Assembly (NCBI GenBank): GCA_965228775.1
Contig: OZ245840.1
Location: 1,922,001 to 1,986,000 of the forward strand
From: JANQMY01 sp965228775
Lineage (GTDB): Bacteria > Pseudomonadota > Alphaproteobacteria > JANQMY01
DNA length: 64,000 nucleotides
Direction: 5' to 3'
The notes under the pieces: model-generated
The model's database searches: none
What the model was told of the DNA's origin: nothing
What the model saw: only the letters and a program-made list of their open reading frames with translations
Program-made: the position numbers and the translations under genes
Shown: positions 44,040-52,859 of the stretch, piece by piece
Numbering within the stretch: position 1 is the first letter of the stretch
How the letters are laid out: every line of letters begins with the position of its first letter

Positions 44040-46770
44040 GCGGGCGGTTTTCCAGTTTTTGTCCGTATTCGGAAAGTCTTCCAATTAGCTCTTTGCGGCC
44101 AAATGGTTTTCGCAGAATTCGTTGACGCTGTTCGTTTGTCAGCAGGGTCGCAAGTTTTTCATCCGCATAGCCGGACATAAAAAGGGTTGCTATTGGCGGC
44201 GTCGCCTGAAGGGCTTTTCGTGCGACGTCTGCCCCGGAAACACCGCCAGGCATCATTACATCAGCGAGTACAAGGTCGAATTGCTCACCTGAGTCGACCG
44301 CCCGGACCGCTTCAGTACCGCTTGTGACGTAGGTGACGCTGTATCCCAGAGACTCGAGAAGCTGCTTTAGACCATCACCAAGTTCATCTCGGTCCTCGAC
44401 CAACAGAATTCTGTTGAGATTCGGATTTTTCCCCCTGGACAGCGGCATCTCTTGCGCCTGAAGCCGTTCTTCCTCTGAACGCGGCCAGACAACCCGTACG
44501 ATCGTTCCGCTATTCACTTCGCTCTCAAGCCAGATGCGTCCGCCGGACTGAGTGACAAAACCGTGGACAATGCTAAGGCCCAAACCAGCGCGGCCTTTAT
44601 CCTGCTTTGCCGAGAAGAAGGGGTCGAACACTTTCTCGATATCCTCTTCGCCAATCCCCGAACCGTTGTCGGTAACCGATAACATCACACCGTCCGTCTT
44701 CAGATCGGCCGCGGGCAACATCCCCGCCAACTGATCGCTTGTGATGTTCTGTGTCATGATTTCAATTGCGCCACCCGTAGCAACAGCATCGCGGGCATTG
44801 AGGACAAGGTTAATGATGGTGGACTGCAGCAATGAGGGATCGGCCTTGATGGACCAATCGGCACACAGATTAAACGAGATATCGACATCTTCGCCGACGG
44901 ACATGCTGAGTATGGTCCGTAAATCATAAAGGAAAGCACTCAGCCCGAGTGTTGCCGGCGCGATTTCCTGACGCCGCGCAAATGCCAACAACGAATGCGT
45001 CAGATCTGAACCGCGCTCTAGAATCTGAATGGACCGCTCCAGATGTTTTCTCGTTTTCTCGCTCTGTGCCGTATCGAGTGCCAAATCTAGATAAAGGCGG
45101 ACACCGCCCAGTACATTGTTGTACTCGTGAGCCAGTCCGCCACTTAAACGGCCCAGAGCATCCATTTTTTGGCTTTGCCGAATGGTTTCCTCGGCGGCTT
45201 CACGATCCCGCCGCTCCTTCTCCGCCAGCAGGATACTCGACGTAGTAATGGATAAGGGTTCGATATAGTCGATTAAATCTTGATCATAGTCGGCTTGTCG
45301 GTTGGCAACTCCCACGACGCCGATCAAATTGCCGCCACCTCTCAAAGGAATCCCTAAAAACTTTTGGAAGTGCGGGTACCCCTCTGTCTCTCCGCCCGCT
45401 CTTAAGTCCGTTGCGGCATTGTTGCTGATGACGTGCTTGCCCGTCGTCATGACACAGCCAAACAACGTATCGAGATCGTAAAACTCCAGCCCGCCATTCT
45501 TCACAGTCGCAAGCCCTGAAGCCCATTCTTCTTCACGAATTGATTGCGATATGGCACAGGTCTTCAGATAAGGCGCGCCGCCCGGGGTATGTTCCACTGT
45601 CCCAATGAAGCCGAAAGCGCTTTCCGTTACGTCCAAGAATATCTCGAGCAGCATGCCGTACACGTCATGCGCTTCCACGTCGCCCTTCACGTACTCTGAC
45701 AAGACATGGCTAATCGCGCGCAACATCTCGCTATATTCTAAAAGTTGCCGCCGCGATGCCTCCCGATCCGTAACGTCATGCTGCACACCAACGAAGTTGG
45801 TGACCTCACCCTGGCTATTGGTTACCGGCGAAACGGAAAGCTCAATCCAAAAAGGTGTGCCATCTTTGCGATAGTTTTTAACTGTTCCGCGGGCAGATTG
45901 TCCCTGGGCAAGAGAGGAACGGAACAGCTCCACATCTGTCGTCGCACCCGAGTTGCGCTGCATAAAGCAGGGAATTTGTCCCACAACTTCATCAGACCGG
46001 TAACCCGTAAGTCGCTCAAACGCCGGGTTCACGTATTCAATGGCACAATCTTGGTTTAGGTCTCCCGTGATCATGAGGCCGTCCGTAACGGCTTCAATCG
46101 CCGCCAGCCGAAGCTTTAACATTTCCAACAAATCTGTCTGATCGGTAACGTCCTGATCGACGCCAGACACTCTCAGAATTTTCCCCTCCGGGTCTTTCTC
46201 CACCATCGACCGGGAATGTATACGGCGAATTGTGGTATCTGGGTGAATGACTCGAAACTGGCAATCAACCACACCGCTTGGTTCCTTCACAGCTTTGAAG
46301 AGGCGGTCACTTATTTCCAAGTCAGATGGCACGACACGCGCACGCCATGCCGCCAACATATCCGTGAACTTGCCCTCTGGAATTTGATAGATGTCTTGCT
46401 GAACACTGTTGAAATAGATCTGTTCAGCAGAGAAATCGCAGCTCCAAACGCCTAACTTTCCGGCTCTCGTCGCAAACTCGAACTGCAAGCTAAGTTCACG
46501 GTGTTTGTTGTTACTCACCGCGAGCTCCTCTGCGAGGCTTGCAGCTTCGCGCCAGCGGCGCATCGCATACCAGCCCATGATAAGGGCTAGCGACGGCGGT
46601 ATCAGAAACAGCTCGTCAATCTCGAAGCTTTCAAAAACCCGCGTCGAAAAAAAGAACCATTCAAATACATCAAACCATGCAAACGATACGACGAGCATAA
46701 TGAAGGTCACACCGCCCCAAACAATATCGCGGTGAGCATTGCTTAGTCTCACATATGTCAACCGTTTCAT
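44017..46770 (-). CDS. PAS / LOV-like PAS / GAF hybrid sensor histidine kinase
   Basis: This is a 917-residue sensor. Two membrane helices lie within residues 15-70. A PAS domain covers about 92-210 and a second, LOV-like PAS about 220-338 (NYRKDGTPFWIELSVSPV, FVGVQHDVT). A GAF domain spans about 365-515. The histidine-kinase core has His548 in GGLAHEYNN, the N box at NLVLNARDA, DNGSGIG and GLGLSIVHGF. A C-terminal receiver has Asp837 in LVLADVMMPG. In the LOV-like domain the photo-active Cys position of GRNCRFLQ is changed to GQIPCFMQ, and the second flavin-contacting Asn is Ile, so light sensing is doubtful. It forms a relay with the downstream single receiver. Confidence 0.9.
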   Translation of the reverse strand: MKRLTYVRLSNAHRDIVWGGVTFIMLVVSFAWFDVFEWFFFSTRVFESFEIDELFLIPPSLALIMGWYAMRRWREAASLAEELAVSNNKHRELSLQFEFATRAGKLGVWSCDFSAEQIYFNSVQQDIYQIPEGKFTDMLAAWRARVVPSDLEISDRLFKAVKEPSGVVDCQFRVIHPDTTIRRIHSRSMVEKDPEGKILRVSGVDQDVTDQTDLLEMLKLRLAAIEAVTDGLMITGDLNQDCAIEYVNPAFERLTGYRSDEVVGQIPCFMQRNSGATTDVELFRSSLAQGQSARGTVKNYRKDGTPFWIELSVSPVTNSQGEVTNFVGVQHDVTDREASRRQLLEYSEMLRAISHVLSEYVKGDVEAHDVYGMLLEIFLDVTESAFGFIGTVEHTPGGAPYLKTCAISQSIREEEWASGLATVKNGGLEFYDLDTLFGCVMTTGKHVISNNAATDLRAGGETEGYPHFQKFLGIPLRGGGNLIGVVGVANRQADYDQDLIDYIEPLSITTSSILLAEKERRDREAAEETIRQSQKMDALGRLSGGLAHEYNNVLGGVRLYLDLALDTAQSEKTRKHLERSIQILERGSDLTHSLLAFARRQEIAPATLGLSAFLYDLRTILSMSVGEDVDISFNLCADWSIKADPSLLQSTIINLVLNARDAVATGGAIEIMTQNITSDQLAGMLPAADLKTDGVMLSVTDNGSGIGEEDIEKVFDPFFSAKQDKGRAGLGLSIVHGFVTQSGGRIWLESEVNSGTIVRVVWPRSEEERLQAQEMPLSRGKNPNLNRILLVEDRDELGDGLKQLLESLGYSVTYVTSGTEAVRAVDSGEQFDLVLADVMMPGGVSGADVARKALQATPPIATLFMSGYADEKLATLLTNEQRQRILRKPFGRKELIGRLSEYGQKLENRPHEENTSR

Positions 46771-47162
46771 GTCTATGAGACAGGCCCAGCGGCTCTTCGT
46801 GTTTATAAAATTGTTGCTCCGAACAATTTATCCGGACACACCGATCTCTCTTCACCTATATACGCACCACTTAAGATAGAATCTAACTTATTGTTTTTAT
46901 TTTATAAAATCAATCTCCCATAATTTTTCGCCCAAAAAGTGCGCGCTTCAGTCATCTTCTCAAATTTAACGATATTTAAAGTTGCTCCAAGCAATCATAT
47001 TCAATGGCGGAGGTCTAGGGACTCAAAGCCATGTGAGCAAAGGATGTTTTAGGCCGGGCCGAGCCATCGGCACACCGGCCAGCGACACCTCCAGCGAAAG
47101 GGGGGGAGGGGGAAGACAGCGGAGTTGACGTACGACATTCGTGAGATAAGGAGAACCCAGAA
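46771..47162. other. 392-base AT-rich divergent promoter gap
   Basis: This lies between the hybrid kinase and the EAL gene. TTAACGATATTTAA at 46966-46979 has two TTAA half sites spaced by 6 bases, one less than the classical CtrA full site. The EAL ribosome site AAGGAGA lies at 47149-47155. No gene is seen. Confidence 0.45.
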
Positions 47163-48389
47163 ATGAATTCGTCCCGCTTGCTTATCGTCGATGACGAACC
47201 GAACATATGCACACAAATCAAAAAGATCGCTATCGAATCGGGTTTTGACGCCACCACGACCTATAACGGCGACGACCTCCGAAGTCGCCTTCGACAAGAC
47301 CCTCCTTCAGCTCTCATCCTCAATCTTACGCTCTCCGGAGAAGATGGAATCAGCACGCTGAATTACATCGCTGAACGGCATCTAAGACTTCCGATCGTAT
47401 TGATGAGCGACTTGGACGAACGAGTCCTGAACACAGCAGAAAGACTGGGCAAGGCTCGAGGCCTCACAATCGTTGGAACCTTGCGGAAACCATTCTCAAT
47501 AGGTGATCTCGAAACGACGTTCGATGCACTCGGCCGAAGCTGCCACACATTCACGGTTGATGAATTTCGCGATGCATTAGTTCGCGAGCAACTCACCCTC
47601 CACTACCAGCCGATCATCAATGTGCAAGAAAAGGACGGCCCCACGGTTTCCTCTTGCGAAGCACTAATCCGTTGGAATCATCCGCGCCATGGCCTGTTGC
47701 CCCCGCGAGATTTCATTCCATTTGTCGAGGAAAATGGCCTGATGATGGATATGACCTTGTTTGTCCTCGACAAGGCGCTACTCCAGGCTGCTACTTGGCA
47801 ACAGAGCGATTTTGACGTCCCGATTTCGGTGAATGTGCCTGTGCCCGTGCTTTCCCACGAAGTCTTTCCGGTTTGGCTGACCATGATGCTGAACAAGCAC
47901 AACGCAGATCCTTCAAAGCTCATTCTTGAGGTCACCGAAAGAGACATTATTTCCGACCTCAACCAAGTGATGGAGACCCTTGTAAGAATCCGTTTCCTTG
48001 GCACCAGGCTTTCTATCGACGATTTCGGAACCGGGCATTCCTGTCTCCGTCAGCTTCAGCAACTGCCCTTCAACGACCTAAAGATAGACCGGTCCTTCAT
48101 TATGGAGATGGCTGGTCAAGAAGATGCGCGAAGCATTGTCCGCTCTACAATCGATTTGGCACACGCCCTCAAACTGGGCGTTTGCGCGGAAGGCGTAGAA
48201 ACGCAAGCGGCTTTAGAGCTTTTGCGTGAAATGGGGTGCGAGAAGGTTCAGGGTTTCCTGTTTTCGCCGGCAGTTGCCCCAGAAGACCTTCCAGCTGACC
48301 TTTCGAAACAGTTTCTGAAAGTTCCGGGCAACCCGGTCAAAGAAGAGGAATGGACCCCCGACGATGTGGCAACCGCTGTCGGCCTGTGA
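47163..48389 (+). CDS. Receiver-EAL cyclic-di-GMP phosphodiesterase with degenerate receiver
   Basis: The 408-residue protein has an N-terminal receiver (1-125) and an EAL domain (about 135-385). The EAL active-site set is complete: CEALIRW, ISVNVPVP, LEVTERD, SIDDFGTGHSCL, DLKIDRSF, CAEGVET and KVQGFLFS. So it should hydrolyse cyclic-di-GMP to pGpG. The receiver keeps the acidic pair (VDDE) and Lys (LRKPFS), but the phospho-acceptor position is Asn54 (ALILNLTLSGEDG), so it cannot be phosphorylated normally. It is divergent from the hybrid kinase, which suggests a shared theme of surface or motility control. Confidence 0.9.
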   Translation: MNSSRLLIVDDEPNICTQIKKIAIESGFDATTTYNGDDLRSRLRQDPPSALILNLTLSGEDGISTLNYIAERHLRLPIVLMSDLDERVLNTAERLGKARGLTIVGTLRKPFSIGDLETTFDALGRSCHTFTVDEFRDALVREQLTLHYQPIINVQEKDGPTVSSCEALIRWNHPRHGLLPPRDFIPFVEENGLMMDMTLFVLDKALLQAATWQQSDFDVPISVNVPVPVLSHEVFPVWLTMMLNKHNADPSKLILEVTERDIISDLNQVMETLVRIRFLGTRLSIDDFGTGHSCLRQLQQLPFNDLKIDRSFIMEMAGQEDARSIVRSTIDLAHALKLGVCAEGVETQAALELLREMGCEKVQGFLFSPAVAPEDLPADLSKQFLKVPGNPVKEEEWTPDDVATAVGL

Positions 48390-48907
48390 CGGCAGCAATG
48401 GCAACACCGAAAGGCGGGCATATTCGAGACGTTCCTGTTCGATTGTATCAGTTCGGGACACTGTCAATGGCGACTTGTCTGCGAACTGTGCCGGAATGGG
48501 ACGCGGTTGCACTCTAAAGTTCTGCCAGCAGGCTGGCCACGCGCATTTGGGCCAGTTCTCGACAATTTGAATTAAGGCACGACAATTGCTTTGAATCCGC
48601 GCGGGGACCTTGCTTGAATGCTAGGCGCATTACAGTGTGATTGGTTGGGCACGCTGAAAATTGCAGCCTGCAGAGGTAATCTCAAGGTGGCCGCCGCCGA
48701 CAAAGTGGCATATGCGGCCGGCTGGTGCGATCCGTGACTGTCGGGGGGCTTGTCAGGATCGCACCGGCCACCCCTGCCCCTTTATGGGAGTGGGCGCTGC
48801 GTCAGATCCCCACAGTCTTTTGTATTTCAATCGGCCAATCCTATCTAATGAGCGCAAAGCGCATATACTTCACCTGGAAACGCTATAGCGCGCGTTTGGA
48901 GCATTCT
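48390..48907. other. 518-base gap with an imperfect hairpin
   Basis: No gene is supported. GGCTGGTGCGATCC (48720-48733) pairs at 13 of 14 positions with 48756-48769, and a TGAC/GTCA pairing lies inside the loop. It could be a small structured RNA or a transcription end for the EAL gene, although no T tract follows. Confidence 0.4.
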
Positions 48908-49126
48908 ATGAAAACATGGCTTTTATTCGCCGCTTTGGGCGGCATGCTCGCATTGTCGATCTGGGGATCCGTTATCGTCTGGAACAGCCTTGAGGGCGTT
49001 GAGATGAGCGGACATGGCATATTCGCCCTTATTCTCGGCCTTGTTTTTTCCCTTGGCCTTGGCGGTGGCCTGATGGCGCTGGTTTTTTACAGCAGCCGGG
49101 CCGGATATGACGACCCCGACCACTAG
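48908..49126 (+). CDS. Small two-helix membrane protein
   Basis: This is a 72-residue protein with two membrane helices (LLFAALGGMLALSIWGSVIV and ALILGLVFSLGLGGGLMALV) and a short acidic tail, GYDDPDH. It is not a named family to my knowledge. The ATG at 48908 follows TTGGAG; a longer in-frame start exists but would add a basic, non-conserved leader. Isolated and convergent with cysQ. Confidence 0.65.
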   Translation: MKTWLLFAALGGMLALSIWGSVIVWNSLEGVEMSGHGIFALILGLVFSLGLGGGLMALVFYSSRAGYDDPDH

Positions 49127-49152
49127 AGCGCCGTATTGTAGCCCTCCGAGTC

Positions 49153-49953
49153 TTATTCGGACGGTCCCCGCACCACGAAATACGGGTTCTTGAAATTGTC
49201 TTCTGTCTTTCCGTAAAGCAGCGGCGTGCCGTCGAGGCGCGTCACTGTCCCTCCGGAGGCATTCACAATCGCGTGTCCGGCGGCAGTATCCCATTCCATG
49301 GTCGGGCCATGGCGCGGATAGAGATCGGCCGTCCCCTCGGCGACGAGACAGAACTTAAGTGACGACCCCGCAGCAACCATGTCCGCGATATTGTACTGGC
49401 TGAGATATTCGTCGGTCTTGGTGTCCCGGTGAGAACGGCTGGCGACCGCCACAAGAGCCCGCCGATCACCCACACGGGCCGCGATGGGCTGGCGATCGGA
49501 GGCGCTGGCAAGCGGATCATCAATATGAGGGTCGATATCTTGAATGAAGGCGGTTTTGCCAAAACCCGCATAAAGCTTCTTTTTGGCGGGCACATAGATC
49601 ACGCCGGCGGTGGCCTCACCATTTTCAATCAATGCGATGTTGACCGTGAATTCGCCGTTCTTCTTGATGAACTCCTTCGTGCCATCCAGAGGGTCCACCA
49701 AAAAGAAGCACTCTTCCACTTCCGGTATATGACCGGCCGCGGCGGCTTCTTCCGCAACCACGGGAATATCCGGGGCAACTTCCTTTAGTCCTGCAAGGAT
49801 AATCGCCTCACCCCGCCGATCCGCCTCCGTCACGGGGGATTTATCATCCTTATGCTCGACAGCGATGTCCGACTCATACACTTTCATGATCTCAATGCCG
49901 GCATCGACCGAGATTTTGATGAGTGAGTCTATAAGTAGTGCGTGATCGATCAT
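49153..49953 (-). CDS. cysQ: 3'(2'),5'-bisphosphate nucleotidase
   Basis: CysQ hydrolyses 3'-phosphoadenosine 5'-phosphate to AMP, clearing the by-product of sulfate assimilation. The 266-residue protein has the metal-binding set VAEEAA, DPLDGTKEFI and WDTAAGHAIV of the inositol-monophosphatase fold. The start was set at ATG 49951-49953, which removes 16 weakly coding residues. The surrounding genes are unrelated, so it is likely a single unit. Archetype function is well known; exact substrate preference inferred. Confidence 0.9.
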   Translation of the reverse strand: MIDHALLIDSLIKISVDAGIEIMKVYESDIAVEHKDDKSPVTEADRRGEAIILAGLKEVAPDIPVVAEEAAAAGHIPEVEECFFLVDPLDGTKEFIKKNGEFTVNIALIENGEATAGVIYVPAKKKLYAGFGKTAFIQDIDPHIDDPLASASDRQPIAARVGDRRALVAVASRSHRDTKTDEYLSQYNIADMVAAGSSLKFCLVAEGTADLYPRHGPTMEWDTAAGHAIVNASGGTVTRLDGTPLLYGKTEDNFKNPYFVVRGPSE

Positions 49954-50150
49954 GATTGCCGTTGCCTTGGATAGTCCGAGAATTTGTAAGCCCCTAGGCA
50001 TTGGCCCGCGGGTTCACGCCGTTTTGGACACCCTCTCTCTCATGCCGGCCAGATTTAAGCAACTGTTTACCCTGACCCCCATAATGACAGGTCGGGGTTT
50101 TACGTCACGCGCAAGCCTTTGGGCATTGCCTTGAAAAATTGGATTTCACT

Positions 50151-50795
50151 ATGCCTGGTACCGAGCTTCAACTTGCCGCCCTTTTGTGTTCCCGCGTTTG
50201 TCACGACCTGATCAGTCCGGTAGGCGCGATTGCCAATGGATTGGAAGTCTTGAACGATGACGATGACGAGATGATGCGCGAACATGCCATGACACTCATC
50301 CAATCCTCCGCACAGCAGGCATCGGCCAAACTTCAATTTGCCCGTTTGGCATTCGGTGCGGCAGGCACCGCTGGTGACCAAATCGATGTGGGAGACGCAA
50401 GACAGGTCACACTTGGCCTTCTGAAGAGCGGCAAAATCGAGCTGGACTGGCCCACCGACAATCAAGTGCTTCCGAAGGATGCTGTGAAGCTTCTCCTCAA
50501 TCTCATACTGATCGGCATGGACGCGATCCCTCGCGGCGGCAGCTTGCGTGTCTCGTCAGGGGGAGAAGGTAACGAAGACGTCGCCCTTGAAGTGCGGGCG
50601 GACGGTGTCAAAGCCAAAGTGGCGGAAGACGTTAAAGAAGTATTGCTTTCGACCAATACGCCACCGATCGAAGAAATGAGCGCCAGGTCGATCCAACCGC
50701 ATCTGTCAGCGTTGGTCGCGCGGGAGCTGGGCCTCAAACTCGACGTCTCATCTGATGATGACACAGTATCGATTTCCGCCCGGAAAGCCGCCTGA
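50151..50795 (+). CDS. chpT: Histidine phosphotransferase ChpT
   Basis: ChpT carries phosphate from the hybrid kinase CckA to CtrA and CpdR in the alphaproteobacterial cell-cycle relay. The 214-residue protein has the phosphorylatable His18 in CSRVCHDLISPVGAIANGLE, a DHp-like four-helix bundle, and a degenerate ATPase-like second domain (KLLLNLILIGMDAIPRGGSL), exactly as in ChpT. The start is ATG 50151; an in-frame TTG four codons earlier is possible. It lies on the same strand as cheR and about 1 kb from ctrA, which faces it. Confidence 0.88.
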   Translation: MPGTELQLAALLCSRVCHDLISPVGAIANGLEVLNDDDDEMMREHAMTLIQSSAQQASAKLQFARLAFGAAGTAGDQIDVGDARQVTLGLLKSGKIELDWPTDNQVLPKDAVKLLLNLILIGMDAIPRGGSLRVSSGGEGNEDVALEVRADGVKAKVAEDVKEVLLSTNTPPIEEMSARSIQPHLSALVARELGLKLDVSSDDDTVSISARKAA

Positions 50796-50880
50796 CGCCG
50801 CAGCCTCGCATTTCATCCGATGTTAAACTAAATCAAGCACCGTGTACGCACTTGGTCTTCCGAACGGGAGAGGTTTGGCC

Positions 50881-51747
50881 GTGCACAAAACAGATTTCGA
50901 CGACCTCAAATCTTTCATTGAAAGCCGCATAGGGATTGTTCTGCGCGACGAGCAAAACAAAGCCGTCGACAATCGCATGATGCCGATCCTGCGCCGCAAT
51001 CACATCGACAGCATCTCGAACCTCATCACCCGTCTCATTCGCGACCCGGAAGATGAACTGGCCCTAGACGTTGTTGATGCCATTACGACCCGCGAGACGT
51101 TTTTCTTCCGTGACGAAAGCCCATTTAATGCGTTGGCGGATCGTGTGTTCCCTGTCTTTTCGGAAACGCGCGAGAAGACGCGGCCTTTGCGCGTCTGGTC
51201 ATGCGCCACCTCGACCGGACAGGAGTCTTACTCCGTGGCGATGACGGCCGATCAGATCTTGCGGACCTCTTGGGACGGGGACCTCGACATTCTCGGCACA
51301 GATGTTTCGAACTATGCCGTCAAGAAGGCACGTGTGGGCGCCTACAGCCAAATCGACGTCCAACGGACAGTGCCCGCCCGGGTCATGGTGCGTTACTTTG
51401 AAAAGAACAAAACGCGCTGGCAGCTCCAACAACCCATTAAGAACAGCGTCCGGTTCCGCCAGTTCAATCTGCTGGACGATTTTTCGCGGCTTGGCGAATT
51501 CGACATGATCTTTTGCCGGAATGTGCTGAGCACGTTTTCGGACGAAAAACGTGCAGATGTGTTGAGCCGCCTTGCAGAACGATTGGCCCCCGACGGCATT
51601 CTCGTTATCGGTACGCTGGAAACGCTGCTTGGCGAGACTGCCGGGTTCAAACCGGTCAAAGGCACGCGCGGGTTCTACACGCTCGCTAATCCTCAGGAAG
51701 TTTTGCCGGACCTTCAGATCGAATCGAAGCGGTCCGCGCGGCGCTGA
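50881..51747 (+). CDS. cheR: Chemotaxis protein methyltransferase CheR
   Basis: CheR methylates glutamates on chemoreceptors using S-adenosylmethionine. The 288-residue protein has the N-terminal helical domain (FDDLKSFIESRIGIVL) and the methyltransferase fold with VWSCATSTGQESYSVAM, ILGTDVSNYAVKKARVGAY and DMIFCRNVLSTF. TTRETFFFRD matches the conserved CheR segment. The start is GTG 50881 with GGGAGAGG upstream; a GTG 13 codons earlier has no such site. It is the only chemotaxis gene here and probably shares a transcript with chpT. Confidence 0.9.
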   Translation: MHKTDFDDLKSFIESRIGIVLRDEQNKAVDNRMMPILRRNHIDSISNLITRLIRDPEDELALDVVDAITTRETFFFRDESPFNALADRVFPVFSETREKTRPLRVWSCATSTGQESYSVAMTADQILRTSWDGDLDILGTDVSNYAVKKARVGAYSQIDVQRTVPARVMVRYFEKNKTRWQLQQPIKNSVRFRQFNLLDDFSRLGEFDMIFCRNVLSTFSDEKRADVLSRLAERLAPDGILVIGTLETLLGETAGFKPVKGTRGFYTLANPQEVLPDLQIESKRSARR

Positions 51748-51775
51748 CCTCGGTCTCAGCAACCAATCGGCCATA

Positions 51776-51804
51776 AAAAAGGGCGCCTTCGCAGCGCCCT
51801 TTTT
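51776..51804. terminator. Bidirectional terminator between cheR and ctrA
   Basis: AAAAAGGGCGC CTTCGCA GCGCCCTTTTT is a perfect 11-bp stem, with A and T runs at its outer ends. This suits termination from both convergent genes. Confidence 0.9.
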
Positions 51805-51826
51805 GTGTTCCGTATGATCGCCGGTG

Positions 51827-52525
51827 TTACGCAGCGACATCTTCGGCTGGATCAGGATCCCGCAAGACATAGCCACGGCCCCAGACCGTTTCAATGTAGT
51901 GGGCGCCGTCTGTCGCTGCCGCAAGCTTCTTGCGCAGCTTACAAATGAAGACGTCGATGATCTTCAATTCCGGCTCGTCCATACCGCCGTAAAGGTGGTT
52001 GAGGAACATTTCCTTCGTAAGCGTGGTTCCCTTACGCAGGCTCAACAATTCGAGCATTTGGTATTCTTTGCCCGTCAGATGAACACGCTGGCCATCAACC
52101 TCTACGGTCTTAGCGTCCAAATTGACGGAAAGCTTACCGGTATTGATGACCGACTGGGAGTGACCTTTCGAGCGACGCACCACGGCGTGGATACGTGCGA
52201 TCAATTCGTCTTTGTGGAACGGTTTGGTCATATAATCGTCCGCGCCGAACCCAAGGCCCCGCACCTTGTTTTCGATCCCGGCCAACCCTGACAGAATCAA
52301 GATTGGTGTACCGATTTTTGAAACACGGAGGGTTTTGAGCACATCAAAACCATTCATGTCCGGTAAGTTTACGTCTAGGAGGATGATGTCGTAGTCGTAC
52401 AATTTACCGAGGTCGACACCCTCTTCTCCAAGATCGGTTGTGTAGACATTAAACCCCTCAGACTTCAGCATCAGTTCGATGCTTTGTGCTGTGGCGCTGT
52501 CATCTTCGATGAGCAATACCCGCAT
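51827..52525 (-). CDS. ctrA: Cell-cycle master regulator CtrA
   Basis: CtrA is the OmpR-type response regulator that controls flagellar, division and DNA-replication genes in alphaproteobacteria. The 232 residues match it closely: MRVLLIEDDSATAQSIELML, the phospho-acceptor Asp51 in ILLDVNLPDMNG, and the winged helix with GGMDEPELKIIDVFICKLRK. The C-terminus ends in Val-Ala-Ala, like the ClpXP degradation tag of Caulobacter CtrA. The ATG follows AGAGGACAACG. The divergent fliI promoter gap contains TTAA-type half sites, so CtrA may act on both itself and the flagellar genes. Confidence 0.96.
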   Translation of the reverse strand: MRVLLIEDDSATAQSIELMLKSEGFNVYTTDLGEEGVDLGKLYDYDIILLDVNLPDMNGFDVLKTLRVSKIGTPILILSGLAGIENKVRGLGFGADDYMTKPFHKDELIARIHAVVRRSKGHSQSVINTGKLSVNLDAKTVEVDGQRVHLTGKEYQMLELLSLRKGTTLTKEMFLNHLYGGMDEPELKIIDVFICKLRKKLAAATDGAHYIETVWGRGYVLRDPDPAEDVAA

Positions 52526-52859
52526 CGTTGTCCTCTCTCAGGCCACCTTGAATTGGCTTCCAATATGGTTAATTGATTTGCCCACACTATGCCGAAATCC
52601 TTAATAAAAGTTAATCCCCATAAAAAAAGTAAGAAAAGTTTTCGCTTCGTTTTAAACGTTTTGTTATCGAATACTTAAATCAACTTACAAATACACACGT
52701 ATCGCACCACGAATTTTCCCCAGAAAACTGCGATTTTTTTGAGAATATTTTCAAAGGGGTTTACCAGGCCTTAAACGGTCTTTGTGATGATAATCCGCAT
52801 AAGTTCGTTCAGCCTGAAGACTCTTTTTAGTCTCTTTCGGCCCTTATCGGAGTCTTTGC
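52526..52859. promoter_or_regulatory. ctrA-fliI divergent promoter region with TTAA-type half sites
   Basis: This is a 334-base AT-rich gap. Three half-site pairs with a 6-base spacer are seen: TTAA/TTAA at 52601-52614, TTAA/TTAC at 52675-52688 and TTAC/TTAA at 52761-52774. The classical CtrA full site is TTAA-N7-TTAA, so these are one base short, but their number and position suggest CtrA control. Confidence 0.4.
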
